Below are positions 1 to 11,177 of a DNA stretch of 64,000 nucleotides, in pieces. The notes under the pieces were generated by a model. The model had not been told where the DNA came from, searched no databases, and saw only the letters and a program-made list of their open reading frames with translations. The position numbers and the translations under genes are program-made. The stretch is from Liolophura sinensis (Eukaryota; Mollusca; Polyplacophora; Chitonida; Chitonidae). The stretch covers positions 5,879,435 through 5,943,434 of the forward strand of contig NC_088296.1 in assembly GCF_032854445.1 (NCBI RefSeq), read 5' to 3'. The first letter of the stretch is position 1. The number at the start of each line of letters is the position of its first letter.

Positions 1-87
1 TGGTATGCTGGGTATTGGCCGGAGTTGGACAGAGTGTGCCCCAGGAACCTAGCCTGCTATCGACTTAACTGTAAACCCTGTTACTGA
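1..87 (+). other. Possible C-terminal coding end of an upstream or alternative exon
   Basis: Frame 1 is open from the window edge to TGA and reads a Cys- and aromatic-rich string (YAGYWPELDRVC, later CKPCY). AATAAA follows at 136-141. This could be the end of another gene, an alternative last exon, or chance; 28 codons are too few to decide. I do not recognise the peptide. Confidence 0.25.
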
Positions 88-135
88 CACTGCCATATTT
101 GAAATTGTTCACACGTTTTAGTATGATATAACCTT

Positions 136-141
136 AATAAA
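136..141 (+). terminator. AATAAA hexamer after the possible coding end
   Basis: Lies 49 bases after the TGA at 85-87. It supports a transcript end only if that reading frame is real. Confidence 0.25.
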
Positions 142-159
142 TGAATTTTACTTTACCTC

Positions 160-901
160 TTGTAGTTTATGATCTCACTGCGGTGTGGATGTAGGGATCA
201 ATGTTACGAAATTAAAGTGATGTAGTCTGTTCGCAGTGACAGTAGTGTACGTTATGTTACGGTGTGGAGTTTGTTCTAACCGCCTGTTGGTGCAGCCACT
301 GTAAAACAAATTACCCTCCACACCCATTGTCCAGCATGCAACTTGCTTTTAAATAATTATGACGTCACCAAATGAAATGAGTTTTTGGTATCGAAACTAG
401 GTTTACAGGCCCGTATGCACAAACATGGTTTAAACCGTCACTCGGTTTAAGTTTGTCCTAAGTTGAGTTAAAAAGTAATCCGTGATGCACCAACGTCGAT
501 TAGTTCAAGTTAGAGCTTAAATAGCTTGAAAATTTAAACTTCCCCTGGCGTAGGTTTAACTTTGAGATGAGCATTTCACCGTTCGTTTCTGTTTAAGAAG
601 AGTGGCTTTTCTCTACGCTCTCCACGCACTAGATCGCCCAGAACCACTTGCGTGCGTTTCAAGATCGTTCAAATCCCTTTAACCTGTTTTCAGACGTCGA
701 CATCCACAAACGATATCGCAGTTTGTCTCAGACACAGGTCTGTAAGACACAGCCTTCATCTTTGTACGCCATACTTCCATTTTTAGTTTTAGGTTGTGTT
801 GTTCTGTGGCAATATTTGAATTTTTATGTTGAACAGCTTCATTTTTTCATTCAGGGTTTCAGACGCTGGAGAGTTTTTTCTTCGTGCTTTTTTGGAGATG
901 C

Positions 902-967
<66 letters not shown>

Positions 968-1174
968 CAGGAATGACGGATTTTTCAGTGGGATGAACAC
1001 TGGCGACTCCCAAAAAGAAATGGAATAAGCGTTGTAACAGTGCACAAGAAGAAACTATCAAAATATGAATGAAATACTGTTGAAAATTGTAACAAAAACC
1101 GGGTGAAATATTGTTTCATGCTTGGATTATTACAAGTGTAAATGAAGAATTACAAACCATTGCTTCGTTTTCAG
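160..1174 (+). other. Intron or intergenic DNA before the first SMPDL3 exon
   Basis: No exon of the missing SMPDL3 N-terminus (signal peptide, DxH motif) is found here. It holds a mobile-element-like segment rich in ggtttaa motifs (about 400-560) and a TA microsatellite. A pseudo-exon flanked by tttcag and gtctgt near 690-740 encodes nothing recognisable. Confidence 0.5.
903..966. repeat. (TA)n microsatellite
   Basis: About 32 uninterrupted TA units. It creates the meaningless poly-(Ile-Tyr) frames on both strands. Confidence 0.98.
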
Positions 1175-1425
1175 CGACAACATTTTCCATCCGAGAGCAA
1201 AAACAGGGGTGCTCAGTATGGACATTGTACTCAATACTCTGGACAACATCACGCGGCTCCTTAGAGAGGTGTTTCCTGACGTCACAACTTACCCAACCTT
1301 TGGTAACCACGACTACTTCCCGTATGCTCAGTTCCCTTCCCATGACAACAAAATTTATCGGCATATGGAGATCACGTGGGGAGTCTGGGTCAATGACTCT
1401 AATTTCAGGAAAACTTTCCGCAAAG
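1175..1425 (+). CDS. SMPDL3-like exon with GNHD motif
   Basis: Acceptor tttcag before and donor gtaatt after. The first base completes a codon that reads Asp (GAC) if the preceding exon ends in GA, which would restore the GD metal ligand of the family just before DNIFH. The exon carries the GNHDYFP metal-binding loop and a potential glycosylation site NIT. It ends with one base of a Gly codon completed by the next exon. Confidence 0.93.
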
Positions 1426-4400
1426 GTAATTTAGCACTGGACATTTTGCTTTTCGAAGCTACCACGATTTTTTTCCTGGCACACAGCAATAGTCATGCTC
1501 CCTACAGCGCATGCGTCCCTCCAACTCTTCGCTTTACATCAATGCCACCAATAACAAATTTTGCACAGTAATCTTGAACAACGCCGAGGTCACCCATTTC
1601 ATTGCGATGAGGCAGGTACTGATGCCTGAAAACACAAACAATCCGCCTTAATCTTTGTCTCTAACAATTCGTTATACACATACATTATCTTTGTCTGTCT
1701 TTATATCTAGATTAGGAATCAATAATTAATCCAAATCAGTTTGGTTTCAGGGCCAATCATTCCACCATTCACGCTGCCTATCGTCTTTACGAAACAATAG
1801 TAAATGAGAAAAAGAATAAACAGTACAGTGCCGTAACATTCTTGGACCTGTCAAAGGCATCTGACACCATGATATCCTTCTTCTTAAACTTTCGCATTAC
1901 GGTATTCTCAACTGTCCAAATAAATGGTTTAAAAACCATCTGTCTGACAGACAACAATATGTAAAATTTACTAACGCCCTATCTAACCCAGCTACCATCA
2001 ATTGTGGTGTCCCAAAGGGATCTATTCTCGGTCCGACTTTATTTCTACTCTACATTAATGACATCATTAGGGCATCAAACCTCCTGGATCTTGATGACTC
2101 AAGTTACATTTACTCCAACGATGACGTAACTCAAGTGATTTCTGTCATAATAGTCGAGTTGGAAAAATTTAAACGTGACTTCTGTCCAACCGGTTATCTC
2201 TGAATACCTCCAAAACCAAATATATGTTAATAAAACCCAATAACAAGAAAATAACTGCATTTCCCAGTTTGGTTATCCCTGGTAGCGAAATTGAAAAAAA
2301 TGATAAATTCAGATTTCTTGGTATAATTTTTCATGAGAAAGTGACTTGGGCTGTTTATAAGAGCTACTTATGTTCCAAACTGTCAAGAAATATAGGCATT
2401 ATTTCACACACTAAGCACTCATTTATTACTCACTTATTTATCCATATCTACTATACGGCAATATATTATGAGGAAAACGCATATCATACATATCTAAAGC
2501 CCATGTACATAGTTCAAAAAGGGCAATTAGAACAATTACTTTATCAGGCCGACTTTGCTATACACAACCGCTTTTTTGCGAACTGAAAATCTAACCTCTT
2601 GGCGAACTATCTCTATTTTCTACTCTGTTACAAACTCATATTTACTTTTATTCCATAAACACCATTCCTGCAGGTTTAAAACCCTGTTTTTATCAAACAA
2701 GAAATTTTAAATCCGTATCATACGCGAGCCAGACATCTAGCCTTCCACAAACCATTGTATAATACAAATCTATCATATTATTTATTAAGAACTTCCGGTC
2801 CTAGGGAATGGAACAAGCTTCCCTTAACACTAAGATCAGCTTCTTCTAAATCGCACTTTCAGTCTTTATTAAAATCTTATTAAAATACTTTCTAGGCTGC
2901 AATCTTCAGTCTAAAATTACACAATTAAGGCATAGTTGAGGTAATATAAATTCATATATATTTAGAAAAAAAAATATTTAGACACAAACTAGAATGTCAA
3001 CCGCCAATGCTGTTATTAATTATGGCTAAAAAATCCATCAAACAGTCAATCAATTTGAACCCAAGACAAAAGCCCAGGCGGACAAAAGCCCCGCGGACAA
3101 AAAGCCCTGACGGACAAAAAAAAAAACCGCCGGGCAAAAGCCCCGTCGTCTTAATTAACCCACAAAACATTCTAACAAACATGATGTTAAATATATGTTG
3201 ACGGGAATTCATAAAGTGTGACCGTTTTTCATCTAAATTTTTTTTCATCAAAGCGTATTCCAGTCTGTCACACGGGTTGATCATCTTTCCTCTCATAAAC
3301 GTGCACACGTAGGTTTTCAAAACAATACTTATCAGCATGGCATACAGGTTATAATTTACTGCGATTCACAGTATCACATCTTAGCGACCGTAAGGTATGT
3401 ATTTTGAGTCGGTTTACGGGCATCTTTTGAAATTGTTTGTGTTCACCATAACAGATGTATTTCAAAATTTTGAGTATCTAGATATCCAAAACCAAAGAAC
3501 AATATTTTTTTTGAATACTAATTAATTAATTAATCAATATTAATCACGTAATTTAAAATTTATAGATTATTTCCCGAAAAACGAATGCTGGCTGCATGTT
3601 TCTAAACATCTGCACTTTTTGGGGAAAAAAACAGGCACGTTTTCTTTCTTTTGTTTTGTTAGATTAAAACCATCAGTGCTACAAGTATTTGGATTCAACC
3701 ATTTTCTTTAGAGGTATTAGGCTGTAGCAGGTAAATTATATTTCCGGGATAAGAACAATTGACACACACATATATTTATGTTCTTAGAATAGAAAACAAA
3801 ATTCTAACATAAGTTTACCATACTAGTAGACTTCAGTAGTGATCAGTTAAGCCTTGAATGGAGGTCGAGCATTCTCTATACCGCCGAGAGACACATAGCT
3901 CTTTCCGATGCCGTCATAAACGTTTGAATGGATTGAATGAGTATTTATTTATTTGATTGGTGTTTTACGCAGTACTCAAAACTTTTTGACTTATACGACG
4001 GCGGCCAGCATTATGGTGGGAGTAAACCGTGCAGAGCCCGGGGGAAACCCACGACCATTCGAAGGTTGATTAAACGAGCAAGGGGGAGTTCTGTTGATTG
4101 CAAACATTTATTAAAATATGAAACGTCACTTTAGTGAGAATGTTTCAAGCTTTCTCAAACAAGCAAATAGCTTATGTCATTTACCATATACACTGAAAAC
4201 TGATCGAGGGGCTGATATCCGCCGGGGTTTTTGTCCGCGGGATTTCGTCTGTTTCCTCTTTTATCTAGAGTATTTATTTATTTATTTATTTATTTGATTG
4301 GTGTTTTACGCCGTACTCAAGAATATTTCACTTATACAACGGCGACCAGCATTATGGTGTGAGGAAATCGGGCAGAGCCACGACCATCCGCAGGTTGCTG

Positions 4401-7400
4401 GAAGACCTTCCCACGGACGAGCGGAGAGGAAGCCAGCATGAGCTGGACTTGAACTCAGAGCGAACGCATTGGTGAATGGCTTCTGGGTCATTACGATACG
4501 CTAGCGCGATAACTAACTGAGCCACGGAGGCCCCACTAGAGTAGCTACAAGATGATTCTAACTAAAACCTAAAACATACGTGATGAGATTAAGTGCGTCC
4601 CACAGGCTCCAAATGTTCAGCATGTCCAATAGTGGCAGTGATGTAAAGCGAAAAGTAGAGGGTGACGCATGCGCTGTAAGGAGTATGAGCGATAGTGTGT
4701 AAATCTGAGCGGGACTAAATACGCCACATTCGCATTTTCACCAAGGGTGTGTTACTTGCAGCCTTATCGTTATCCGTCAACCTTTACCATTTAACCCATA
4801 CCTGCACAAAGTTTAGACAATTTCCATTATTTTGAAACCAAGTATTCACCTGTACACCAAAAAGGGCAGGTTGGCAGCGAAGAAAGACTTTACACCTTTT
4901 AATACAAAGAATTACATTTGTGAAGATTCTAATCCGAAGTGTCAATAGGGTACTGATTTCTTATGAGTTTAAGTCTGTAAACATGCCGGTGAAATCGTGG
5001 CAGCAAAGAAAGTGTGATATTTGGCAAATGGGTACACTTAACCGATAAAATGTCGCCTCTTATCAACATTCACCTCAGGACTATTCCTAGTCGGGTCACC
5101 GTGTTGTGATTTACTGCACTCTTGCCGGGTTGGGTTATACCAAAGGGGATAATGCAACGACTGGTTGACCGTATCAGCATAATGGCTCGAGCGGGGCTGC
5201 TTACTTGCCCTTGGTAAAACGTCTCAGTGAATCAGCACTTGATAAAAGGGCGGTGGAAATCCATCCTGCAACAAGATGGCACATTACATGCGCTCTAAGA
5301 ACTCCTTAGTCGTCATATGACTGAAGTACGACGTTCAATCCTAAGCACTCACTCAGTCACTCACATACACACATAAATACATACAAACATACACGTAATG
5401 ACCCAGGAACCTCTCACCAATGCGGTCGCTGTGAGTTCAAGTCCAGCTCATGCTGGCTTCCTCTCCAGCCGTAAGGGGGAAGGTCTTTCAGCAACCGGCA
5501 GATGGTCGTGGGTTTCCCCCGGGCTGTGCCCGGTTTTCACCCACCATAATGCTGGCCGCCGTCGTTTAAGTGAAATATTCTTGAGTACGGCGTAAAACAC
5601 CAATCAAATATATACAAACATACATACATACAAACATGCACGCACACACATACATACAGCTCATTCAGGGATGAGCCACTTTCAAGTACCGCAAAGGTCA
5701 TCCCGACACAGATCTGTGTACATGTAGTGTTTTTGCGTGTTACTGCCCTTACACTGATATTTGCCACGCCACCTTACACTTGTTTCCAGGCGACTATTTA
5801 TTGAATATGATGACAGCACATCATTTTTAGAATTCTGGACCAAAGAGTCTAATAAATACAGGTATTTCCCTTTTATCACTTCTTCTTCTTAAGCCATTGT
5901 GCTAGGGGGAGTGTAATTTGCTTGGACTTATGCATTTTATGAACAATTAGAATAAAACCAAAACTGTGACAAATTGACAAGAAGCCATATTTCATTAGTT
6001 ACTTGTAACGACTTACCAGCTATCACACTGTCATCGCTACTCTGGTTGTATCCTGTATACCGTAAGTCTTATATTCATGTGGTTTGGGTCGTCGCTCTAA
6101 ACACATAATCTATGTGACGCCACTAAAATCTCAACAGCTTTTTATTTATTCATTTAGTTGATGTTTTTCTCTTTTTGTTCATTGTTTCTTAAGGTGGTTA
6201 CTACTCCAGTTCGATCCGGCCTGGACTCAGGCTTATCTCACTTAATACAAACATGTACTACACCCGCAATCGTCTCTCTCTGAACTTCACGGACTCAGAC
6301 GACCCTGCCGGTCAGTTCGAGTGGTTCAATGACACCCTGGCGGCCGCCGTCAGAAACAAGGAGAAGGTAACTCTTAGAAAAATTTACGAATTCTCTAATA
6401 AACAAAAAAAAAGTGTTAGAGAGTTCACCTTTCGAGAAATTCATTTTTTAGACATCCCTTAACGACGGCGAAAAGGTCTGTCCGCAACGTGGATTTCCTA
6501 GCCATGGGTTTTCCCCGGTTTCAGCCCGGTTTCCTCCCACCATAACACTGGCCATCTTCGTAAAAGTAAAATATCCTTGAGTACATCGTAAGACACAAAT
6601 CAAATAAATAACAAATAAATCAACCTCGTTAATCCGAACACAATACCCTAATAATGTGTGTACTCTTATTTTATTTCTTCCGAGCGTTTTGACTGCCTCA
6701 TAATAGGACCACTGGGCCCGAGATTGCACACTTTCACCTCCCAGGTGTTTCCCTTGAGTGCCGCCGACCAATGCTTTCCCCTTGCCTTCCATAAAAAAAG
6801 GCTTACATCTTCATCTCAATTGATCGTTAATATCGGTGTGACAAACGTAGAAAAGTTCCTACGTTACTTGTCAAAGACCGGTGGTTTACTCTGGGAACTC
6901 AAGATTTCCTCTAGTCATGAAAATGACCGTTGTCACATATGTAAAACTGGATGAATCTAGGCGTCAAAAGAAGACATTTGAATACAAGTCATCAACAAAA
7001 TGGACGTTCTATGTCAATTGCCGCAAGACCAACTCCAAAACCAAGGTTTAACGCAAACTAACAAACAACTACGAAAGTATACTGGTATAAAGCTCTACAA
7101 TAGGACGGAATCATACAAATAGAAACAGTTAACAGCTTCAAATGATAATTGGAAGACTCAATGAATGAATGAAAATATTACTCAAATCGTGGATTGGTGC
7201 CATTTCAGTTTATAAGTGGTCGATAATCAAAGCATGTCTCTAAGGTGCACTTTGACTGCAACTTCTCACATATTCAAACACAAGAACGATGTCAATCATC
7301 AATCAAACAAAAAAAAAAGGGAAGGATCGATCTTACTCTAAAGTGTAATCTGATTATTTTTACGTAAACCTCCTCAAGGATGACATAAAGAATATATATC

Positions 7401-9686
7401 TTCAAATTTTAATTTAATCGATTCCGTGTATCATTCAAGATTTGTAGTTTTCTACTGCATGCCATGATGCACCAGAGTTTTGAGTTAGTACATGTTATGA
7501 ATAAAATGGTTCATCTGAACGAGGTTCCAAGTTCTGAAATTTCTTACCACCAAAAGACGAACTGAATAGCCTGTCTGTGTTAAATTGAAAGAAAATAAGA
7601 AATCGTCAATGGAAAAACAATTGCAAACTGAGTCCAAAAAAAACTTTTACTTTTTTCGCTTTATATTTTTTAGCTGAATTAAATGCAGTAAAAAGTATGA
7701 ATTCCATTGTGGGTTTAAAGGCCATATTGGTCGTGTTTGGAGCTCGTGAGGTGAAACTGAGATGCTGGACTATTTCCCTTCCGATAACATTCTTGCAACA
7801 TTTAATTCGCAAAAAAACGAGCTGTGTATTTCGAATAATTAAAAACTTTTGTGAAGCCTTATTTGATCCAAAACACTGAAAACAAAATTCAATATCACAT
7901 TTCTTTTTGTTCTGTCCACAAACGTAAAAGACAAAAAGCATAAGTTTGGGATACAGTCTTCTCAGGTGTCTCACTGACTTTTTACATATTTTTGAAGTAC
8001 TTGTTCATTTATCTAAACTACTCAGCAGCATAAACACCTCTATGAATCAACATCTGAGGATGGTCGAGGGTTTCCCGGTTTCCTCCCATAAAAATGCGGG
8101 CCGCCGTCGTATAAGTGAAATATTCTTGAGTACAGCGTAAAACACAAATCCAAAAAAATCATATTAATCAATCAACAATCCTATCAACTGATTGATCGGT
8201 CAATCAATAAATCAATCAATCAGTCAGTCAGTTTTCTGTCTTTCATCCCTTTCTGTCTTGTCAGGTTATTGTGATCGCTCACATCAGCCCCGGACTGAAA
8301 GGCTATGAAGGCTTCTTATGGATGTACAAGCCTTTTAACGACATGCTGAACAGAGTTATCTCCCGTTACATGGAATCTGGGGTCATCCGCGCAATGCACG
8401 TCGGCCATGATCATGACGACGAGTTCAAAATCTACTACGACAACAAAGGTGAGAACTCCCATTGTTGTACTACTGCAGAAAATCGTCAGGCAACAGATTA
8501 ATTCTCAGAAATTCTCAACAAGTCAAACAGAACCAACAGGCACAAATTCTGATTTGCCTGACATCACAGTCACTGGTATCTCGTACGTCAAGCCTGTATA
8601 TACTCCTTCCATGGAATATATAGCAGGAGTAAAAGTATGAAACTGTACAGTAGTTCCGGAAGTAAAAACCTCTTTCCCTCCATTTTTTTTTCACATTTTA
8701 TGTGAAATCCAACTTTCCCAGCCCATATGAATGATTATATCTACACTGTTTAAACTCAGTTACTTTCTACAAAGCACCGCCAGCAGGAAACTTGGGGAAT
8801 CAGTTCATTGTAGCGTTTTTTCCTCTATCACCTGGCGTTATTACCTTACAATACAGACGTTTTGTTACAGACAAAAGTTAAAATATGGTTTTCTCCAACC
8901 TCTTGCCTTTTGGGTATTATTTTACCGGTTGACTGCCTTAACCGCGATTTGGATACATTGCTTACTGAGCAGTTTCTTACACTTCTAAGTCAGACGGCCT
9001 TGGTACCAGTGAGTTACTCTTGAGGGAGGCGAGGTGTATAAAAATACTTTTAATAATCCGTTAATTTACGGTATATATGACATACATATACGCATATTGA
9101 AGACAAATTTTACTCTACTCTTCGATCCAAACTACTCCCTTTTTCTCTTGGTGTTCTCTTTTTTCTGTTTATATCAGGCATTCCCCGCATCCCGGTCTTC
9201 ATTGCTCCGTCCGTCACACCCTGGAGATACAAAACCGACCAATTGGAATTCGGCCGTTCCCACAACCCGGGCATCCGATTGGTCAGCTATGACAGGTTCA
9301 ACGGCCGCCATCTGAACATAATACAGTACTACCTGGACCTTGACAAAGCCAACAAGGACAGTCATGCGCAGTGGCAGCTTCTCTACAAGGCCACTGACGT
9401 GTACGACATTCCTGATGTTAGTGCACGGTCCCTCAGCAACGCGCGCGAGCTAATGCTTGACAGTTCCAAAAAGCACGTGCAGGATTATTATGAGCGCCTA
9501 ACCCTAATGGGAGACACCAGTAAAATTGATGACAAATGTCAGTATTCTATTTATTGCGGCATGCGATATTTCGATGTTCCGGGCTTCAACAAATGTTTAG
9601 ACAAATATTATTCTTTGGCTTTTAGACCAGTTGCTAGCAGCTTTGTGATAATTATTGTTACCGTCATCATTTCAGTCTTATTTTAA
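1175..9686 (+). CDS. SMPDL3B-like: Acid sphingomyelinase-like phosphodiesterase (SMPDL3 type), 3' part, four exons
   Basis: A secreted or membrane-attached metallophosphoesterase of the calcineurin-like fold. Family members cleave phosphodiester or phosphoanhydride bonds outside the cell or in lysosomes; the substrate here is unknown. Exons 1175-1425, 6194-6366, 8265-8448 and 9178-9686 join in phase (1117 nt, 371 residues plus TAA), and every border has AG before and GT after. Visible motifs are GNHDYFP in exon 1, SLNTNMYY then FEW in exon 2, IAHISPG and GHDHDDEF in exon 3, and SVTPW then NPGIRL in exon 4. A Cys-containing C-terminal region and a hydrophobic tail (FVIIIVTVIISVLF) follow, suggesting GPI or membrane anchoring as in SMPDL3B. 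Full-length relatives are about 450 residues, so roughly 80-100 N-terminal residues (signal peptide, DxH motif) lie left of the window. No frameshift or internal stop was seen. The family is certain; 3A versus 3B is not. Confidence 0.93.
1734..2886 (+). mobile_element. Decayed non-LTR retrotransposon, reverse transcriptase 3' part
   Basis: Broken frames give, in order, NQFGFRANHST, VTFLDLSKASDT, GSILGPTLFLLYINDI, then a thumb-like piece FRFLGIIFHEKVTW and a C-terminal LPLTLRSAS...SLLKSY. These are successive motifs of LINE reverse transcriptases of Jockey/CR1-like type. Frameshifts and stops interrupt it, and the expected catalytic FADD motif is corrupted (YSND), so it is inactive. It lies in intron 1 of the visible SMPDL3-like gene. 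Confidence 0.85.
2900..3935. other. AT-rich intronic DNA between LINE remnant and SINE
   Basis: Apart from the ggacaaaagccc units I see no coding or structural signal here. Confidence 0.5.
3062..3152 (+). repeat. Short tandem repeat of a ggacaaaagccc motif
   Basis: Four imperfect units of about 20 bp with core ggacaaaagcccc. The reverse-complement motif occurs at 4203-4250. The pair may be subterminal repeats of a DNA transposon of about 1.2 kb. Confidence 0.5.
3941..4080 (-). mobile_element. SINE family A, truncated copy
   Basis: The 3' tail (attt repeats, then ttgattggtgttttacg in the plus reading) and core are present. The tRNA-related head is missing. Confidence 0.85.
4271..4534 (-). 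mobile_element. SINE family A, near full-length copy
   Basis: Read on the minus strand it starts ggggcctccgtggctcag, an A-box-like start, with B-box-like gttcaagtcc near base 95, a core, and an (AAAT)n tail. Flanking ctagagta at 4265-4272 and 4536-4543 looks like an 8-bp target-site duplication. It resembles tRNA-headed, conserved-core SINEs of molluscs, perhaps MetaSINEs; that name is from memory and unverified. Confidence 0.92.
5145..5355 (+). mobile_element. SINE family B, 5'-truncated copy
   Basis: Contains the body (gggataatgcaacgactgg, gtggaaatcc) and the actcactcactc tail of family B without the tRNA-like head. Confidence 0.88.
5398..5610 (+). mobile_element. SINE family A copy lacking the first 40 bases
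   Basis: Runs from the atgacccagga segment through the B-box-like sequence and core to the aacaccaatcaaat tail. It sits between cataca microsatellite stretches just after a family B SINE, suggesting insertion into that SINE's tail. Confidence 0.9.
5805..6085 (+). repeat. Dispersed repeat family C
   Basis: Order of blocks: gaccaaagagtctaataaa, taagccattgtgctaggggg, gaacaattagaataaaacc, then one unit of the ctatcacactgtcatcgct type. Blocks recur in the same order at 33590, 35215 and 38255. It is in the intron just upstream of an SMPDL3 exon. Confidence 0.7.
6194..6366 (+). CDS. SMPDL3-like exon, central core
   Basis: Acceptor cttaag and donor gtaact. It opens by completing the Gly of GGYYSS, then has RLISLNTNMYY, the acidic stretch FTDSDDPAGQFEW and ends at NKEK in phase 0. 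Two potential N-glycosylation sites (NFT, NDT) fit an extracellular protein. The order of motifs matches the SMPDL3 core between the GNHD and GHxH loops. Confidence 0.94.
6474..6618 (+). mobile_element. SINE family A, 3' half
   Basis: Core ccggtttcctcccaccata and tail with (aaat)n, about 100 bases after an SMPDL3 exon. Confidence 0.8.
6952..7280 (+). repeat. Dispersed repeat family D
   Basis: Starts ctaggcgtcaaaagaagac and has aaaatggacgttc, aggacggaatcatacaaa and gtggtcgataatcaaagc. The same blocks recur at 15935, 36570, 45815 and 50493 (plus) and near 23.4, 26.9, 30.4, 37.0 and 62.0 kb (minus). No coding capacity was seen; it is probably a non-autonomous element. Confidence 0.72.
7280..8050. 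other. SMPDL3 intron, no recognised feature
   Basis: AT-rich; the minus frame of 122 codons at 7606-7974 has no recognisable motif and lies within the intron. Confidence 0.5.
8052..8150 (+). mobile_element. SINE family A, 3' fragment
   Basis: Core and tail only, about 115 bases upstream of an SMPDL3 exon; caatcaat microsatellite follows. Confidence 0.8.
8265..8448 (+). CDS. SMPDL3-like exon with IAH and GHxH motifs
   Basis: Acceptor cttgtcag and donor gtgaga. It reads VIVIAHISPG, giving the conserved His of the metal site, and ends with VGHDHDDEF, the GHxH metal-binding loop. The middle residue is Asp where many relatives have Thr (GHTH); both His ligands are kept. It ends with one base of a Gly codon. 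Confidence 0.94.
9178..9686 (+). CDS. SMPDL3-like terminal exon
   Basis: Acceptor atatcag. It encodes the last strand of the catalytic domain (APSVTPW, NPGIRL), then the C-terminal domain typical of acid sphingomyelinases with Cys residues in CQYSIYC and NKCLD. It closes with a tail of about 15 hydrophobic residues before TAA, compatible with a GPI-attachment signal or a membrane segment. Coding ends within this exon, and a polyadenylation signal follows 165 bases later. Confidence 0.94.
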
Positions 9687-9850
9687 ATGTCTTTCACTTG
9701 AGAATATTTCTCATTTTTCGCAAACCTGTCTCAAGGTAATCTACGTGGTCTTTGAAAATGATGTATTAATACACAAACTTTTGTACACTAAAAGAGAACA
9801 GGGCCTGGTACACCCGGTAAGCTAGATTCACCATTTGCGAGTAAAATGGA

Positions 9851-9856
9851 AATAAA
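9851..9856 (+). terminator. Probable poly(A) signal of the SMPDL3-like gene
   Basis: AATAAA about 165 bases after the stop codon on the same strand. A second AATAAA-like run lies near 9950. No transcript evidence is available from sequence alone. Confidence 0.5.
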
Positions 9857-9869
9857 AATGTGCCTTTTC

Positions 9870-10500
9870 TAATACTCACCAAAAAACCATCTGGCTCACA
9901 ACCTGCATAGAAAGTACACCTAGCTGGAAGTGCATTCCTCATTCAGGAAAAAAATAAATTTTGGTTTGTAGCATTTTCTGGCAGGCACTATGCAGCAAAC
10001 GTTGTACGATACTGCTGGTGCTCAGTACCGTGTTCAGTACCTCTGGTCCTGCAACAAAATTCCACTTTCCCAGAGGCTGCAGTATGAAACATGGCGGACG
10101 TCGGTCTGACTTCAGACCTGATTCAAAATTATCGACTACTAGGTTATCCACACGTTTGACGGTGCAGAATTTGGCATCTTTTAAACGTATATAACTTGTG
10201 GATTCATCGTCTACCAAAACGTTTGAGTGGACTCGATTTGTAAAGGAATGTGAAGTGGTTTTGCTAAACCCGATACAACTACAAGGGTTACGTATAGCTG
10301 GACTATGCCGTGTGGGGGGAATTTTATTAGCATATAACAGTGGAATTCATTCTTTAAGTGTCCATTTTATGAAAATTTTATGACCTTCATTTACTCTGAG
10401 ATTTTCTCTCGGCATAACTTGTTGAGCTTATGTTCTTTCTGCTGCTTCACGTTTTTAACATTTTGCTCCGTATAACGGACATTCTAACTGATTATCTATA
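9870..10500. other. Region between the two genes, no recognised gene
   Basis: A short ATG frame at 10091-10159 (MADVGLTSDLIQNYRLLG) has a good start context but stops after 22 codons. Nothing else is supported. Confidence 0.4.
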
Positions 10501-10501
10501 C

Positions 10502-10822
10502 ACGGTGTACACTGAGCGACATACAGTGCATACTGAGAGACATACAGTGTACACTGAGCGACATACATTGCACACTGAGCGACATACAGTGCACACTGAG
10601 CGGCATACAATGCACACTGAGCGACATACACTGCACACTGAGCGACATACAGTGTACATTGAGCGACATACAGCGTACGCTGAGCGGCATACAATGCACA
10701 CTGAGCGACATACAGTGCAAACTGAGCGACATACAGTGTACACTGGGCGACATGCAGTGTACACTGAGCGACATACAGTGCACACTGAGCGACATACAGT
10801 GTACACTGAGCGACATACAGTT
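10502..10822. repeat. 21-bp minisatellite, about 15 units
   Basis: Unit acatacagtgcacactgagc plus g, with one to three substitutions per unit. The period is a multiple of three and lacks stops, so frames of more than 110 codons are open on both strands without being genes. Two 22-bp units (tttgtaccttttgcaaacac) follow at 10820-10866. Confidence 0.96.
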
Positions 10823-11177
10823 TGTACCTTTTGCAAACACAGTTTGTACCTTTTGCAAACACAGTGTTAAACTTAACATTTTAAAAAATTATCCATGATT
10901 TGCTTTTTAGTAAGAAATGTCCTTTTTGCTACCAGAAATAAAATGACGTTTTTTTCTTAGGTAGCCGGTTTCTTTGCCTACACTATTTTCGAGAACATGG
11001 TAAACTGTCGACAGCCCTTTTAAGGCCGTTGATGTGGTCTTATACGCCGAGGAATATTAATCCAACCATTGCCCTTGAGGTTTAAACTCCAATTAATGTC
11101 AATGAAATTTTCAAAGGAGCTTGTCGCCTTATTTAAATCTGGAACTTGAACGTGGCTCGAGCATTTTTATCAACGAT

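Noticed and set aside
690-740. 45-nt micro-exon flanked by tttcag and gtctgt
   Set aside because: Peptide DVDIHKRYRSLSQ does not fit the missing SMPDL3 N-terminus.
648-1061. Frames crossing the TA microsatellite
   Set aside because: Poly-(Ile-Tyr) output; no conserved segment on either side.
10091-10159. ATG in good context (MADVGLTSD) as start of a plus-strand gene
   Set aside because: Stops after 22 codons and no downstream plus-strand exon was found.
10430-10879. Several overlapping frames of 114-146 codons
   Set aside because: All are readings of a 21-bp tandem repeat on both strands.
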